Source: Adiantum capillus-veneris (lineage: Eukaryota > Streptophyta > Polypodiopsida > Polypodiales > Pteridaceae). From it: a stretch of DNA of 64,000 bases. Shown in pieces: positions 11,211-23,153 of this stretch; position 1 is the stretch's first letter; each line of letters opens with the position of its first letter. A program made the position numbers and the translations under genes. Location of the stretch: assembly GCA_014529385.2 (NCBI GenBank), contig CM043958.1, positions 92,472,435-92,536,434 on the forward strand, written 5' to 3'. The notes beneath the pieces were generated by a model. The model was not told the origin of the DNA. It ran no database searches and worked only from the letters and a program-made list of their open reading frames with translations.

Positions 11211-12185
11211 TGTCCAGGAATGGCATAGAGATGGCCAATGATAAGATCCAATGTGTCCAGCAGGCCAAGGCACCCTGCACATCATCAGAGTTAAGTTCAT
11301 TCTTGGGAAATATCAATTTTTATAGAAGATTTGTTCATATGTTTGCTTCCAAGGCATACCTTTATATGAGCTCACCAAGAAAACCGGCAAGTTCATTTGG
11401 ACTGTTGAATGTGAGGAGAGCTTCTAATGTCTTAAAAATGCCATTATCAATAGCCAGTACTCCGACAACCGAATTAAGATGTTATTTTCCATGTGGTCGA
11501 TGCTTCAAGACTAGCAATGGGAGCAATATTGGCTCAACCGGATTGATTATGCAGTGTATTTTGCCAGTCGGAGATTCAATCAGGCTGAACAAGGATATAC
11601 TACTACAGAGAGAGAAGCCTTAGGAATGGTTTTCAGTGCCACCAAGTTTCAACATTATTTACTGGGCAAGCTATTTCATTTCTATGTGGATCATCAGTCA
11701 GTATTATTTTTTATTAACAAAGTTATTATCCAAGGAAGATTGATTAGATGGATGATGTTCCTGATGGAGTTTGAATTCCACATATTTCACAAGCCCGGTG
11801 AATCTCATTGTGGTGTTGATTTCCTATGCAGGAGTACTGGCAGCTACTCAGAAATATCCTTGAGAGATGAGCTAGTAGATGTAGAGTTGTTTCAAGTGAC
11901 AGCTAAGGAAAACATGGATCCAGAATGGTGTGATGTATATCAGTTCCTTTCCAAAGGAGGATTCCCAAAAAACTGGGCTTAGAATCAGAAGAAGGCTCTG
12001 ATTATTAAGAGTCTGAAGTTCACCATCATAGGAGGATTGCTCTATAGACTGGGAGTAGATGGGGTTCTTTGAAGGTGGAAGGAAGAATGCAAGTTATTTC
12101 TGAAGCACACGATGGGGATTCTGGAGGACATTTCTCCACTGATATTACTTATAAGAAGATTTTGTAGGTTGGATTATGGTGGTAA
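11210..12185 (+). pseudogene. gypsy-2 RNase H and truncated integrase N-terminus
   Basis: After the thumb (SSFLGNINFYRRFV), RNase H is recognisable by TTEREALGMVFS and FYVDHQSV and by the closing HKPGESHCGVDFLCR. The connection and early integrase follow at 11985: FTIIGGLLYRLGVDGVL, then a TGA where Arg (CGA) is expected, and the HDGDSGGHFS zinc-finger lead-in. The element is cut at about 12185 before the CxxC of the integrase zinc finger. Several frames are used, so no single protein results. Confidence 0.75.
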
Positions 12186-12239
12186 ACTCCGATTTCTTTG
12201 GGCCCAGCTCAGACTAGTACACCAACACCAAGTCCCCTC

Positions 12240-14029
12240 GTTGGAAACTCTCTAATCTAATCTTAAATCTAACATAAATCTAGATCTAATCTAATCGATC
12301 TTAAACTACGCGCTTGCAATTTGTGTTAAAGTCCATACCATGCTCCACCGCTAGCCTGAGACTTGGGATTGCAAACTCCACTAGGACTAGAGACTCTATG
12401 CCATAGACCATTTTGAAGAGTTTCATGCCAGTGGTGACCTTGTAGTCAGTTGTATAAGCCCATAATGCCTATAAAGCTTTGCAGCCCATTGATTTGGCTC
12501 CTTCTAGACTACCTTTGTTAGGATCATCTTTATCATTTTGTTACTGCTCTCTACCTAGCCATTGCACTTGGGATAGTATGGCAAGGACTTCTTGTGCTTA
12601 ACTGAAAATATCTCTATCAAGATCTAAATAGTTTCATTCATGAAGTGTGAACCCTAATTTGAGACCATCTCAATGGGACACCCATATTTGCAAATGATGT
12701 TTTCATACAAGAAGACTACTATTGATTTTGCAGTGCTATAGGGTAATGCCTTTGCCTCAATCCATTTACTCACATAACAAGTAGCCATTATGATGTACCT
12801 ATTCTTTTGAGGAGTGATCTCTTGAATGGATCCATGAAGTCCAAACTCCACTTCATGAACACTCCAGGACTGAAGTCAGAGGTGTCATGTCCAGCTGTTG
12901 TCGATCGTCCCATCCGTTGACAAATATCACACGTATTGCAAAATGCTTTGACATATGCCGTCTGCTTTGCAACTAGAGGCTTGCATGTAGGATTTTTTTG
13001 TAGGTAATATCAATGGAGAAGTGCCCACCTGCATCCCCATTATGAGCCTCTACATGTTAACTTGCATCCTTCCTGGCACAAACACACATCTACAAAGTAC
13101 CCCATCACTATCTAGTTTGTATAGAGCTCCTCCAATGATGGTGAGCTTCAAAATCATTATTATCCGTGCCTTTTTGTTTGACTAAGGCTGATCCTCCTTT
13201 CTGCTTGGCCAATGATTTTGCTTCCTTTTCATTACAAATACCTGCTTCATATTCATTAAAGGGGTCACCTAGCTCTGCTAGTCGAAGCTCCATGTATGTT
13301 CTTTTAGCAGTTTCATTTGAACTTTTTGTATTTGTATGGCTGGGATCGGCTCTGCTGGCTGCTGATCTAAAATAAAACTTCTCTAAGTCTTCTTGTTTTA
13401 GTGAACACCCATGCAGCTGAGCTGTTCTTTTCCCAATATTCGACTCCATGAATTGATTTGGGTACCACTTTTTTTGCATATCAACCTGCTCTTTGTCCAT
13501 CAAAACGACAATCAGGCCTATTTTCATGAGTGGAAAAATATTCATTGAGGTTAGCATCCTTTCAATTTTCTTGGTGCCATATTTAATACAAATCTTCTCT
13601 AGTCATAGAGCCTTTTTCCAGCTCCTTGTATTTTCTATCTTGAATTGTGTTCTCTTGCTAGATCCTTGGATTTTTAGTATTTGGTTAGCATAATCATGCA
13701 TTGCACCAATAGTACTAAGCTATGGTCTGTCAAAAAGCATTCCATAGGCTTCCTGTACATCCATAACTAAGAAGATGGTTTTAAATAGTTCAAGCCATGA
13801 GACCTCTTTGACTAGGCTCTCGGCTATGACAATCATGAATTCATTCAGTTCAATTGCTAATTTCTCTTCACCTAACTCCTTGAGTTGTTTCTCTAACGGA
13901 GCCCTTGAAGGATGAGGTTGCAGTTTTTGAATTCTCCTAGCATTTGAACATTCTTCACCCGAATCCCTTGAGCTATTTTTCTAGCAAAGCCCTCGAAGGA
14001 TGAGGATGTAGGTTTTGAATTCTAGGCCT
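12240..14029 (-). pseudogene. gypsy-2 family copy, inverted and internally deleted
   Basis: Read on the minus strand, the order is protease C-terminus (about 13760-13690, DVQEAYGMLFDRP), linker (13557-13400, MNIFPLMKIGLIVVLMDK), then directly the pre-integrase phrase (about 13150-13040). The integrase zinc finger follows (FCNTCDICQRM region, about 12950-12900), then the core (12851-12654, YVSKWIEAKALPYSTAKS and CKYGCPIEMVSN) and a late-core phrase (about 12440-12310). RT and RNase H are missing, so this is a deletion derivative. It faces gypsy-2 tail to tail. Confidence 0.8.
13876..14026. repeat. 88-bp period direct repeat at gypsy/copia junction
   Basis: Two ~60-bp segments share the order CCTTGAG, then GAAGGATGAGG, then TTTTGAATTCT, at 13878 and 13966, offset by 88 bp. 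The right unit ends where copia homology starts on the minus strand. It lies within gypsy-like sequence and probably arose by local duplication. Confidence 0.65.
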
Positions 14030-16848
14030 TTTATATACCATAGCATACATTAGAGAACCTACCGCTGCAACATATAGAAATTTAGACATGTAAACTATCT
14101 CTTCTTGTGTCTTTGGACATATATCCTTGGTTAGTTTAAAGTGACTAACCAAAGGCGTAGAAACCGGTTTTGCATCTTGCATTAGAAACCTTTCTTGTAA
14201 ATTATTGATGTAATCCTGTTGAGATAGCTTCATTGTCTTCTTCATCCTGCCCCTTGACATCTTCATACCAAGTATCCAATTGCATCACCTAAATCTTTCT
14301 TTGAAAAAGATTTAGAAAACTCCTCTTTTAGGCCTCTGATATCCTGCATGTTAGCGCTTTCAATAAGCATGTCATCAACATACAACATTAGGATGATAAA
14401 TTTCTCATCTCCCAAATTCTTCATGTACACACACTAATCTAAGTTGCATCTTTTGAATCCATGGTCCACGGTCAAATTTCAAGTACCACTATCTTGATGC
14501 TTGCTTTAGAGCATACAAGCTCTTGTTTAACCTACAAACCATTTTCTCCTTACCCTTTTCTTCATACCCCTTTGGTTGAAGCATGTAAATCTCCTCCTCC
14601 AAGTCTCCATGAGGAAACACCATATCTACAACCATTTGTTCAGTCATGAGTAGCCACAAGGCTTAAGGCAAGCCTAATGGAATTCATTTTTAGAACAGGA
14701 GAAAATATGTCATTGAAAATGATACCTTCCTTTACCACGTTCTTGGACTTGTACCTCTTCTTCCAGCCTTCTTTTTCCTTCAGCTTGTACACACATTTGT
14801 TTTGTAGTTCCCACTTACCTTATGCAAATCAACCAACTCCCATGTTTGGTTTCTATGCAATGAGACCATCTTTGCTTGCATGCTCTTCGTCCATTCTTTT
14901 TTTTGGATTTGTGTTGCATGGCTTCTTCGTATGACTGTGACTTTTCAAAATCCGAGACCAATAGATAATTGAAGGAAGGAAGAATCTCTCTATAGGTTTA
15001 CTTACTCTTGTAGATCTTTAGAACATAGGTTGAGGTTCCTCATCTAGTTGATGTTGTTGCAAGTTGTCACTACTTGCACTCCTTGAGATTGTCTACTACC
15101 TCCGAATGCCATTGCTAGCACAAAAGCTTTAAAAACTTGGCTGCAATACTCACCTCCATTGTCGAATTTGAGGCATTTAAGCTTAGTACATGTTTCATTT
15201 TTCAAAAAGTCTTTTCAGATTTGAAATGTGGAAAACACATCAAAGTTATTTTTCATCACATAAACCCATGTTTTCCTAGTTGCATCATATATGAACGTTA
15301 CATAGTATAACAAGCCACTAAGGGATTAGTGGATGGTGCACTCGTAGGACCCCATACATCACAATGAACCAATTCAAGTTTTTTACCTTTTCTTTCATTT
15401 TCTACATTTAGGAATTTTATCCTCTTTTGTTTACCATAAACAAAATCCTCACACAACTCCAAGTACATTTCTTTCAAACTTGGTAGAAGCTTCTTTGATT
15501 GAAAGATATGCATTCCTTTGGCACTCATAAGCCCAAGCCGATAGTGCCACACCACACCGTCAACTTCTATAGATGTTGCACAAATTGAAGATTATGTGTT
15601 GACCATACACAAGTAAAGTATACCCACCACTTCTCCTTTTGCAACCACCAAAGATCCTTTTGAGATCTTCCAACATTTGTTTCTGAATGCAAATTTGTGA
15701 CCATTATCGTCCAATTGACATGTAGAAATTAGGTTTCTGTGAAGAGAGGAAACATGCCTAACATCTTTAAGTTTCTATTCATTTCCATTTGCAGTTTTGA
15801 CACAAACTGTGCCTTTGTCGAAAATTTCATAAGCTTCTTCATCGCCCAAGTATACATACCCAAAATTACCTTTGATGTAATCTTGGAAATATCACTTGTG
15901 GGGTGTTGCATGGAATGAAGCTCTGGAGTCTACTATCCAAAAATTGGATACATTATCTAATGAGCGAATTAGAGCATCTTGCTCCACTTTACCTACCATA
16001 TTGGCCTCCGATGTTGGCTTGTTGTCTTGAGACTTTGACTCCTCCTTCTTTTTGGACCATCAATTCTTCTTAATGTGGCCCTTCTTGCCGCATTTCCAAC
16101 ACTCAAGAATTGACTTTGTGTGTGAGTTGCTCCGCCTTGAACAATCACGACTACTTTGGTTCTTGAACCTCTTCTTCGATCTTTTTCTTGTTTCCACTGA
16201 CAATGAAGCACCTGATGATTCACTTTGCTTCTCCTTCGCATTTCCTCGCTTAAAAGAACATCCGCAATATCATCAAACTTGAGAGTATTTGAACCAAAGA
16301 TTGAGTTAAAGTTATAGCCATCACAAGGCTGTCCTATCCGACAAAGATGATAGTATTACAAGATCTCGCACTTCATCATTGGAGTTGACCTTCACCAATC
16401 GAAGTTGACTTATGTTGGTGTTGAAGTCATTTCAGTGTTTTGCAACCGAACCACTCTCTATCAATTTTGGATTAAACAATCGCTCCATGAGAATACCTTA
16501 TTCGATGCAGATGGTTTTCTATAAAGGCTGTCAAAAGACTTCATCAACTCCTCTGTGGTCTTCATCTCCGAAATGTTGAAGGCCACCATTGACGCCAAGC
16601 ATAGCCGGATTTTTTTCAATGCATTTCGATCAAGGAAATTCTAAGCTTCATATGCCATTGTTGCGGGATTCTCTGCAAGTTTGCCTACTAGTGGCAAATA
16701 AAGATCTGTTTGGTAGAGATATTCTTTGATATGCATCTTTCAGTGTTGGTAGTTTTTGCCATTGAACTTCTCTATCTTCTTCTACCATCACTCCCACTCA
16801 ATTCAAGGAATCCTTGCCTTTAATTATTTTAGCTACTAGTGAAACCCC
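14030..16848 (-). pseudogene. Ty1/copia gag-pol, decayed and 3'-truncated
   Basis: On the minus strand from the PBS inward: gag with a zinc knuckle at about 16110-16045 (CWKCGKKGHIKKN, the last Cys replaced by a stop), the GAG-pre-integrase region at 15555-15298 (WHYRLGLMSAKGM, then LELVHCDVWGP with an integrase catalytic Asp), RT with MLYVDDMLI at about 14390-14360, and the RT end QDYINNLQERFLMQDAKPVS at 14220-14150. The frame is broken throughout. RNase H and the 3' LTR are absent: copia homology stops at about 14030 against gypsy sequence. The lineage resembles elements with an AKPVSTPL-type RT end. Confidence 0.8.
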
Positions 16849-16860
16849 GCTCTGATACCA
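16849..16860 (-). other. Primer-binding site for initiator tRNA-Met
   Basis: On the minus strand the 12-mer TGGTATCAGAGC follows the LTR end by two bases. It is the usual plant copia site that pairs with the 3' end of initiator tRNA-Met and starts minus-strand DNA synthesis. Confidence 0.92.
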
Positions 16861-16862
16861 GT

Positions 16863-17820
16863 TGTTAGGAATAAACATTAGAGAAAGTTTGGACTCTCAA
16901 AGGAGCCCTATAAGGATGTTTGACTTTGTCTCTCTTGTCCAAAGTGGGCAACCCGGTGAAGTACATGAACGCTTTTTCAAAACCTTATTAACTAACATAT
17001 CATTGAAAAGGTCTTAGAAAGTAGATTCTAAATCCCCAAACTCTGACACATTTGGAGTTGATTTGTAAAATTATAGCCTCCCCATTGAAATGGAAATGTA
17101 GGGAGAGATTCCATTTATAAGACGAAGTTTTCACATCAAAAAATAGAATCTTCTAAAATATAAGGAATCAAATGGCATGCTATATATCAATGGACAGATC
17201 TCAATGAGTCCATTCTAAATCCAAAAGGCCCGACAAGTTTTGATTTCATTTGTAAAAAAAAATTACCATGCGCTCATTTTGGACAAGAGAGGTAAAGTCA
17301 AAGTCCCTATAGGGCCCCTTTGAGAGTCCAAATTTTCCCTAATGGGAGTAGCTAAATAGATATTAGAGTGGTTTACTTAATGAAGAGAGATAATTTTCAT
17401 ACATGAGAGAGAGAGAGAAAGAGAGAGCACACGATATGCATGGTTCACCCAAATGTGGGCTACGTCCATGAGAAAGCAGCCACTCAATGGCTTTGCACTT
17501 CAAACTAGTAGGTTACAAAGGGATTAGTGACCCTTAATGGAAATCCCATCTTGTTTCACTCTCTTACACCACCTCACACACACTTTACCACATCTTACAC
17601 CCAAAATGGGATGCTCTCTCTCATGAGAGACAACAATGTGTAGCCGTCCTTGTGTAGAAAAATTCAAATGACACTCCCTTGGGTAGACAAGTCCGCCTAG
17701 AAATCGACCACCGGTCGTTGAAAGCCGGTGACCATCCATTGAAATCTCCCATCAACCATAGACTTCGGACCATCGGCCAACCGGTGTGAACTTTCGACAA
17801 GTAATTTTTCTCACACAACA
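16863..17820 (-). mobile_element. Copia 5' LTR (with MITE inside)
   Basis: Minus-strand boundaries are TGTTGTGTGAGAAAAA (at 17820) and ...TTCCTAACA (at 16863), a TG...CA LTR next to the PBS. Without the 469-bp insertion the LTR would be about 489 bp. A second copy of its inner part is the solo remnant at 619-890. No matching 3' LTR is present next to the pol remnant, so no target duplication can be checked. Confidence 0.85.
16876..17344. mobile_element. Foldback MITE with ~65-bp terminal inverted repeats
   Basis: The left end CATTAGAGAAAGTTTGGACT is answered at the right end by the reverse complement of CATTAGGGAAAATTTGGACT. Pairing continues for about 65-70 bp with few mismatches, including CTCTCTTGTCCAAA on both sides. 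The element interrupts the LTR at 16875, and the solo LTR at 619 shows the joined site (TAGGAATAAAC followed by GAGTAGCTAA). No coding potential is seen. A clear target-site duplication could not be found, so the transposase superfamily is undetermined. Confidence 0.85.
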
Positions 17821-18100
17821 CGATGGCTTCTTCTCATAACAAGGGCCTTACAAATGTGCGTTCTTTAGTATAAAAAATTATAAGGGGTGAATCAGGCTCC
17901 ATAACACAAAGGGCACCAGAGCGACTAGTGACCCTTTAGAAACAATCACTAATGCTTCGAGAGAAATGGAGATGCCATACAATATTCCAATATTTAGGTA
18001 TGAAACTAAAAGTTCTAATTTGGAAATAGTTACAGATAACTGTATAGTCACAATCCAAATTGGGTGGAACACCATAGTCAACATTGTGGTACAAATGATG
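17821..18100. other. Unclassified sequence flanking the copia LTR
   Basis: No motif is seen on either strand; this is the flank of the minus-strand copia 5' LTR. Confidence 0.4.
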
Positions 18101-18109
18101 GAGGCTCAA

Positions 18110-18702
18110 GTCAACATTTAAAGCTCGCCAACAAGTATAAAATAGATATTCTCAAGTTGAAAGAAGATTTGATTGAAGAAGAATTTGAAAGAGAATAGCA
18201 TGCAAATACCATTAAGGAGTTACAACAACAAATAGAACATCTAAAGATGATCAACTCCAACCTCAATGTTGAGAAGTGGAAACTCAACAAAGAGCTCCAA
18301 GAAAAAAATCTATGTTAAATAAAAGAATAGGTCGCCAATGATAGTCTGAAGGAGTTACACGATGTAATGAAATGACCTATTATAGACAAATATATCTACC
18401 AGTCTCTAGTAGACCTTACTGATTCTGAAGGAAACCTCACTCTAAACTTGGAAGATCTACAAACTCTTGTTGCAAACATGAAAGAAGATCTGACGAATAA
18501 AACTGTCTATCCCATACATTGGCCAATCAGGCACTATTGGAGCATATTAAAGCAAGCCAGGACTAAAGATGAGGAAGAGGATAATGATGAGAAGGATGAT
18601 GAGCAAGTAGATGATACCATAGAGAGAGGAAACCTAGATTCAAAGAAAGACGATGATGATGATCCTGCAGATACTCTAAACCAGATCCAGGGAGGGGACT
18701 AG
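18110..18702 (+). pseudogene. Unrecognised coiled-coil/acidic reading frame
   Basis: Reading on the plus strand gives a Lys/Glu/Leu-rich stretch typical of a coiled coil (near 18120-18310, for example IKELQQQIEHLKM), interrupted by stops. The open segment 18448-18702 follows and ends in a very acidic Asp/Glu run (EEEDNDEKDDEQ). No domain was recognised. A retroelement gag or ORF1 leader is possible given the neighbourhood, but nothing proves it. Confidence 0.35.
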
Positions 18703-20095
18703 GCTCAAAAACACGATCAATCACAATAGCTACTTTATCAGACCCTAAACAACAGACAAGATTAGACACATGGGAGGCAGATGTTCAATTCAATTGGAGG
18801 TATTGCTGGGAAATAGACCAACCTATAGATGCATGCAATACATCAACAATGAGGTCAAAGGGGTCCTAGTTAAATTACAAATTTCCAAAATAATTATGGA
18901 CCATCGAGATGCTGCTTTACATAGTAAACAATGAGTCGAGTAGCAAGGGGTGGCTCACAAGAATGACGCACAAAGAGCAAGAGCAAACTTTTAAAAACTT
19001 ATTTCACTTAATTAGAATTCTAAAAAAATGATGCAGTAGAAGAACCAGATTGTACTAAACTATATTGAAGCCGTGCCGCTGGATTCTCCAAGTCTCATGT
19101 ATGCACTACATATGAACGAAGATGAACTACCACAGTTCTATCCAGCCTTATACCCGATCTACAACAAACCTGTATATCAAATGAGATACATTCAGATAGT
19201 AGACCAGATCAAGGAGTCGTACGAATAGAGCAAGGCCGTATGGGTGGCCAAGGAGTCAGTACTCACTAACACTGAACATAAAATCAACTTATGGAGCTCA
19301 AGAATGACCTCGTAAATTTTAGAGGAATGATGGATCAATGAAATCTCATATCAACTTTTTGATCAAGTACACAAATAAGCTGCTTTATTTGTCAGTTGAA
19401 GCTACAAAATTTGTGAAAAGAAACTTCCTAACAGAACCAATTCTGAATCACTGTTCAGAGATCTGAGGTCCTGTTAGCAGCCAGGATTAAAGCTAATCAG
19501 CCAGATCTAGCTTGATGGATACATATAGAATCTGTCTGCCATAAGTTGATCGGGGCACAATTAACAAAAGACAAGAAGACTCTCTATGACCCTTACATGA
19601 AGACATGGCATGCACTAACACCTTGCACTAACATCTTATGAGGTGGAGATGCTCATTGAAAGGAGGGAGAAACTAGAGCAGGAGGTCATTTACAAAATTA
19701 TTTAGAGGGAGAACACAACCTCTACTATTCCCTTGAACTTTGTACTTCTAAACCAGTTTATGAATCAGAATCCATATTTCTAATTTTCTCAATTCATGGC
19801 ATCTGAACTCTTTTATTCCAGCTTAGTTGTCTGTGCAAATTATCAATCTAGTCATTTGAAGTTTGATTTCGTTCATCTGTTCTGATCTGGTATCTGGCAT
19901 ATGACTCTAAATTTGAAACTTTGGAATAGTTGTCACATGACCAGCTCAATCCACAAGAGAACATAAAAATAAAAATAAATGAGGGTACCTAGAGTAAATA
20001 GGTATGTAAGTCTAACCCACATCCTCATCCTCATCAACATCATGATCAGCTCTTAGGTTTATGTGTGTGTTTTGGGGTTTTGGGGGGGTGGGGGT
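18703..20095. other. Unclassified, AT-rich, heavily interrupted
   Basis: Short readable phrases occur near 19080-19220 (NEDELPQFYPALYP) but no family could be assigned. A segment at about 19962-20040 is repeated in inverted orientation at about 48995-49075, so at least that part is a dispersed element. Confidence 0.4.

Positions 20096-20134
<39 letters not shown>
20096..20134. repeat. Poly-G homopolymer
   Basis: About 39 consecutive G residues are preceded by shorter G runs and followed by (GT)n. The length is likely unreliable in the assembly, and such tracts can form G-quadruplexes. Confidence 0.95.
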
Positions 20135-20135
<1 letters not shown>

Positions 20136-20150
20136 GTGTGTGTGAGAGAG

Positions 20151-20262
20151 AATCACAATAGAGGGTGATAGAGAACCACTAATAGAGAGTGATAGAGAAT
20201 CACAAAAGATAAGTCAAGAGACATAGAGACCACCATGAATGGAGGGTGATAGGAAAATACAC
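20151..20262. repeat. Short imperfect tandem repeat (GAGGGTGATAGAGAA type)
   Basis: Three to four diverged ~30-bp units carry AATCACAA, then GAGGGTGATAGAGAACCACTA-like phrases. No coding function is evident. Confidence 0.6.
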
Positions 20263-20630
20263 CCATAAGGAGATGCTTAAAAAACTAAGCGCCCAGGGTA
20301 AGTTCATAAAAGGTGTTCATCAATTCCACATGTGAAATTCAGGATGTCATTGGTCTTGGACATTCAAGTGTCACACAACACTAAGCTTCTAAAAATTAAA
20401 GAATAAGATAGCCTTGCTGAAGGGTAGAGAAAGAGTAGTGATGAGACAAAATGCAATACAAGTTGCTCTGCGAGTAGAAAAAACCTTCCTGTTGTTGTTG
20501 GTTGGGTTTGTTTAGCTTTAGCACTAAGGAAACATTGGTTTTGAGTGGGTTCCTTCAAATCATTGTTTGTATTTGATGCTAAATTATGAAACTGAAAAAA
20601 CCAAGACCATTCTCTTTGCTTTTGCACTCA
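20263..20630. other. No recognisable gene
   Basis: Unique-looking sequence with no supported reading frame on either strand. Confidence 0.4.
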
Positions 20631-21014
<384 letters not shown>

Positions 21015-22075
21015 TAGTATGGACAAACTACCACCATCTCAATACCCTTTCGATGCTCCTCCTCACCTTGAGCCAATTTGAGATCGACCAACCCATCAGA
21101 GATGATTTTTACAAAGCTTGTTGATATTAACTAGGCATGGCATATACCTCACGGGAGCTAGGTACAAAGATGTCTTTCTATAAAAAGCATCTTCTCTGTA
21201 CTATTGAGTGTGGATTTATTATTCACCCTACATGCATTTGTCACATGGGTTGAGATGTGCCATTGGTTAGATACACACTTCTTTTGCACCAGCTTGAGAT
21301 AGAGATAGAGGGTGGGAGATACATCGGAGTGCCTTCAAAGGAACGCACTAGCTGAGTTTGTAGATTGGCACCAGAGGACAAGGAGCATTTCTTCTACCAC
21401 TGCCCTACTTATTCTGAGATGAAAGAATGTTTCCATTGCTTATTCATGGAAGGATATGGACCACTTTCCAAAGTCATGGACTTGGCCAAAGATGTCTCTA
21501 TACTTATTAGAGGTTCGCAAACTTAAGGATACATTTAAGAGATACAACCTACCTTTGAATTGAGAGCCTCTATAGAGATAGATGACATTTTTTTCCACCT
21601 CCCAAGCTAACAAGCAAGATGCAATCAAGGCTCCCACACTGGGCATCGTACTAGATATAATAATTCAGATACAATGCTTGAGACGGCTTAGACTTCAAGG
21701 GAGATCACTATATCAACACCACTTACAGAGGAGGATTTGGGCTATCATTACAAGATACAATGAGGCCTACTTGCTTCTTTACTACGGAGGAGATAGATAT
21801 GATATTGCAGAGACTCATGCGACAAATCATGAAATGAGTCCTCCCATGCCCCTCCTCATATTGTACCCTCTTCCTACTTTACATTTTGATCACTTGTATT
21901 ATAGCCTCTTGTTGTTGTTTGATGCCCTTGGTCACACTTCTTGCATATAATTCCTTTTCCTAGCTTTTAGGTCATTTTTTATTTATCTTTGTTCCAGAAA
22001 GTGATATCACACATGATGGCTATAACTTTGGTCTCATAGATCATTTTAGCCTTTTGTAAACGTTAACGGTACATT

Positions 22076-22080
<5 letters not shown>
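21015..22080 (+). pseudogene. LINE-F1 3' half, old decayed copy
   Basis: Reading with frameshifts gives LPPSQYPFDAP at about 21029 (compare LPPFQYSLQAP in LINE copies A and B), MHLSHGLRCAIG near 21232, and a zinc-binding-like stretch ending HFFYHCPTYSEMKE with FHCLFMEGYGPLSKVM near 21390-21480. These match the C-terminal region of the LINE-F1 ORF2. The 3' end carries the family tag at 22023-22080 (GGTCTCATAGATCATTTTAG onward) followed directly by (CT)n. This is the most diverged F1 copy in the window. Confidence 0.75.
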
Positions 22081-22168
<88 letters not shown>

Positions 22169-22172
22169 CTCT
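22077..22172. repeat. (CT)n at LINE-F1 3' end
   Basis: A nearly pure CT array begins immediately after the F1 3' tag and ends in CTCTCAAC, a phrase also seen at the ends of the arrays at 55010 and 62476. Confidence 0.97.
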
Positions 22173-22379
22173 CAACACTACTCTATATTTAGTAAACATG
22201 ACTTTTCTATTCGGGCATGCAAATTCTTCATTATTTCTTATGCTTTTTTTTTTTGGTGTGTGTTTGTGTTGCAAAGATATACGCGGCGCAGAAACTTGAA
22301 TGGGTGCTCCAAAAAATGCATTCAAAGCTTAGCTATTGGAAATGATCAACCTGGCCGTTGCATGTGAGACTCATAATTG

Positions 22380-22917
22380 TCCAATGTATAATGATGGCTT
22401 ATGTGCAATCCTATTTGCCACTTTTATGCCTGCCCCAACAACACCTTGGGTCTCTAATGTCATGCATACTGGAGCATTTCTGACGTACATCCTCCCACAA
22501 GAAGGGATTGCGATTTTTATCTATGGATAAGTTATGCATGCCTAAGAGAATGGGAGAGATTAATATTCTAGGTTTACGTCGACATGTTTTGGCTCGAAAA
22601 GCTATGCTTGGATCAACAACAACCTTGGATGCTCATGGTTTCGCATTGATGTGGAGGCATTGTCACACAGTCTTTTTGGTCATTGGCATCCTTCGTGTTG
22701 GGATGTAATTTTTGGGCAGCTGAGTGGGCATATTCTGGGATGTCCCTTAACTTCATCTCTTGTTGTGGATTGGAAGGTTGTTACCATGCAATTATACTGG
22801 CACCGCCATCAATCTCCTCAAGGAAACTCACTTTGATTGGAGATCAACCACTGGAGCAAAGCATTCTCTCTCGCTTTGGTTCAGTGCTCTCCTCGACATG
22901 CTTACTTTCTTTCGCAA
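22380..22917 (+). pseudogene. LINE-F2 fragment (5' side of copia insertion)
   Basis: This segment aligns with 35090-35620 of the longer LINE-F2 copy. Shared phrases include SHKKGL/AHKKGL, KLCMPKRMGEINIL/KLCTPKCFGGLDIL, and the DNA around TCATTGGCATCCTTC/TCATTGGCAATCATC. It corresponds to the post-RT region of ORF2. The match continues at 27743 after the copia element, so one LINE copy has been split by a later insertion. Confidence 0.8.
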
Positions 22918-22922
22918 AAAGG

Positions 22923-23139
22923 TGTTACCATATACATGTGGTATTGATGTGTGTGAACACACTAGGACCGTCGAAGCATTGAGCATTGTTTTCTTCCCTG
23001 TGCATTGTATATACGCCCATCACTCTAGTGCTATCTATCTTTCCATTGCACACTAAGTAACATACTCTCATTTGTGTGCCTTGAGCTTCCTTCGTCTTCT
23101 TCAAGCTGTGTGCGTTTCTCTGTAACCCTAATTCCAACA
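22923..23139 (+). repeat. Copia 5' LTR
   Basis: The LTR is 217 bp, TG...CA, with a TATA element TATATA at 23008-23013. It differs from the distal 3' LTR by scattered substitutions and by a T-rich/TTTAAGAGG insertion in the 3' copy. Confidence 0.93.
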
Positions 23140-23141
23140 AT

Positions 23142-23153
23142 TGGTATCAGAGC
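23142..23153 (+). other. Primer-binding site for initiator tRNA-Met
   Basis: TGGTATCAGAGC lies two bases after the LTR end and is complementary to the 3' end of initiator tRNA-Met. Confidence 0.95.

Larger units (their letters stand above)
6840..12185 (+). mobile_element. Ty3/gypsy retrotransposon gypsy-2, 3'-truncated
   Basis: Domain order on the plus strand is gag (7413), protease (about 9600), linker (10000-10311), reverse transcriptase (10349-11100), RNase H (11450-11850) and the start of integrase (11985-12180), the order expected for Ty3/gypsy. The element breaks off inside integrase at about 12185 and no 3' LTR follows. A decayed copy of the same family begins immediately on the opposite strand. 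Left edge is approximate. Confidence 0.75.

Noticed and set aside
18448-18702. Acidic ORF as a host chromatin-type protein
   Set aside because: Only composition supports it; upstream frame is full of stops and the surroundings are decayed elements.
23142-23153. tRNA-like sequence TGGTATCAGAGC at 16849, 23142 and 44685
   Set aside because: Each is a 12-base primer-binding site next to an LTR end; no cloverleaf follows, so these are not tRNA genes.
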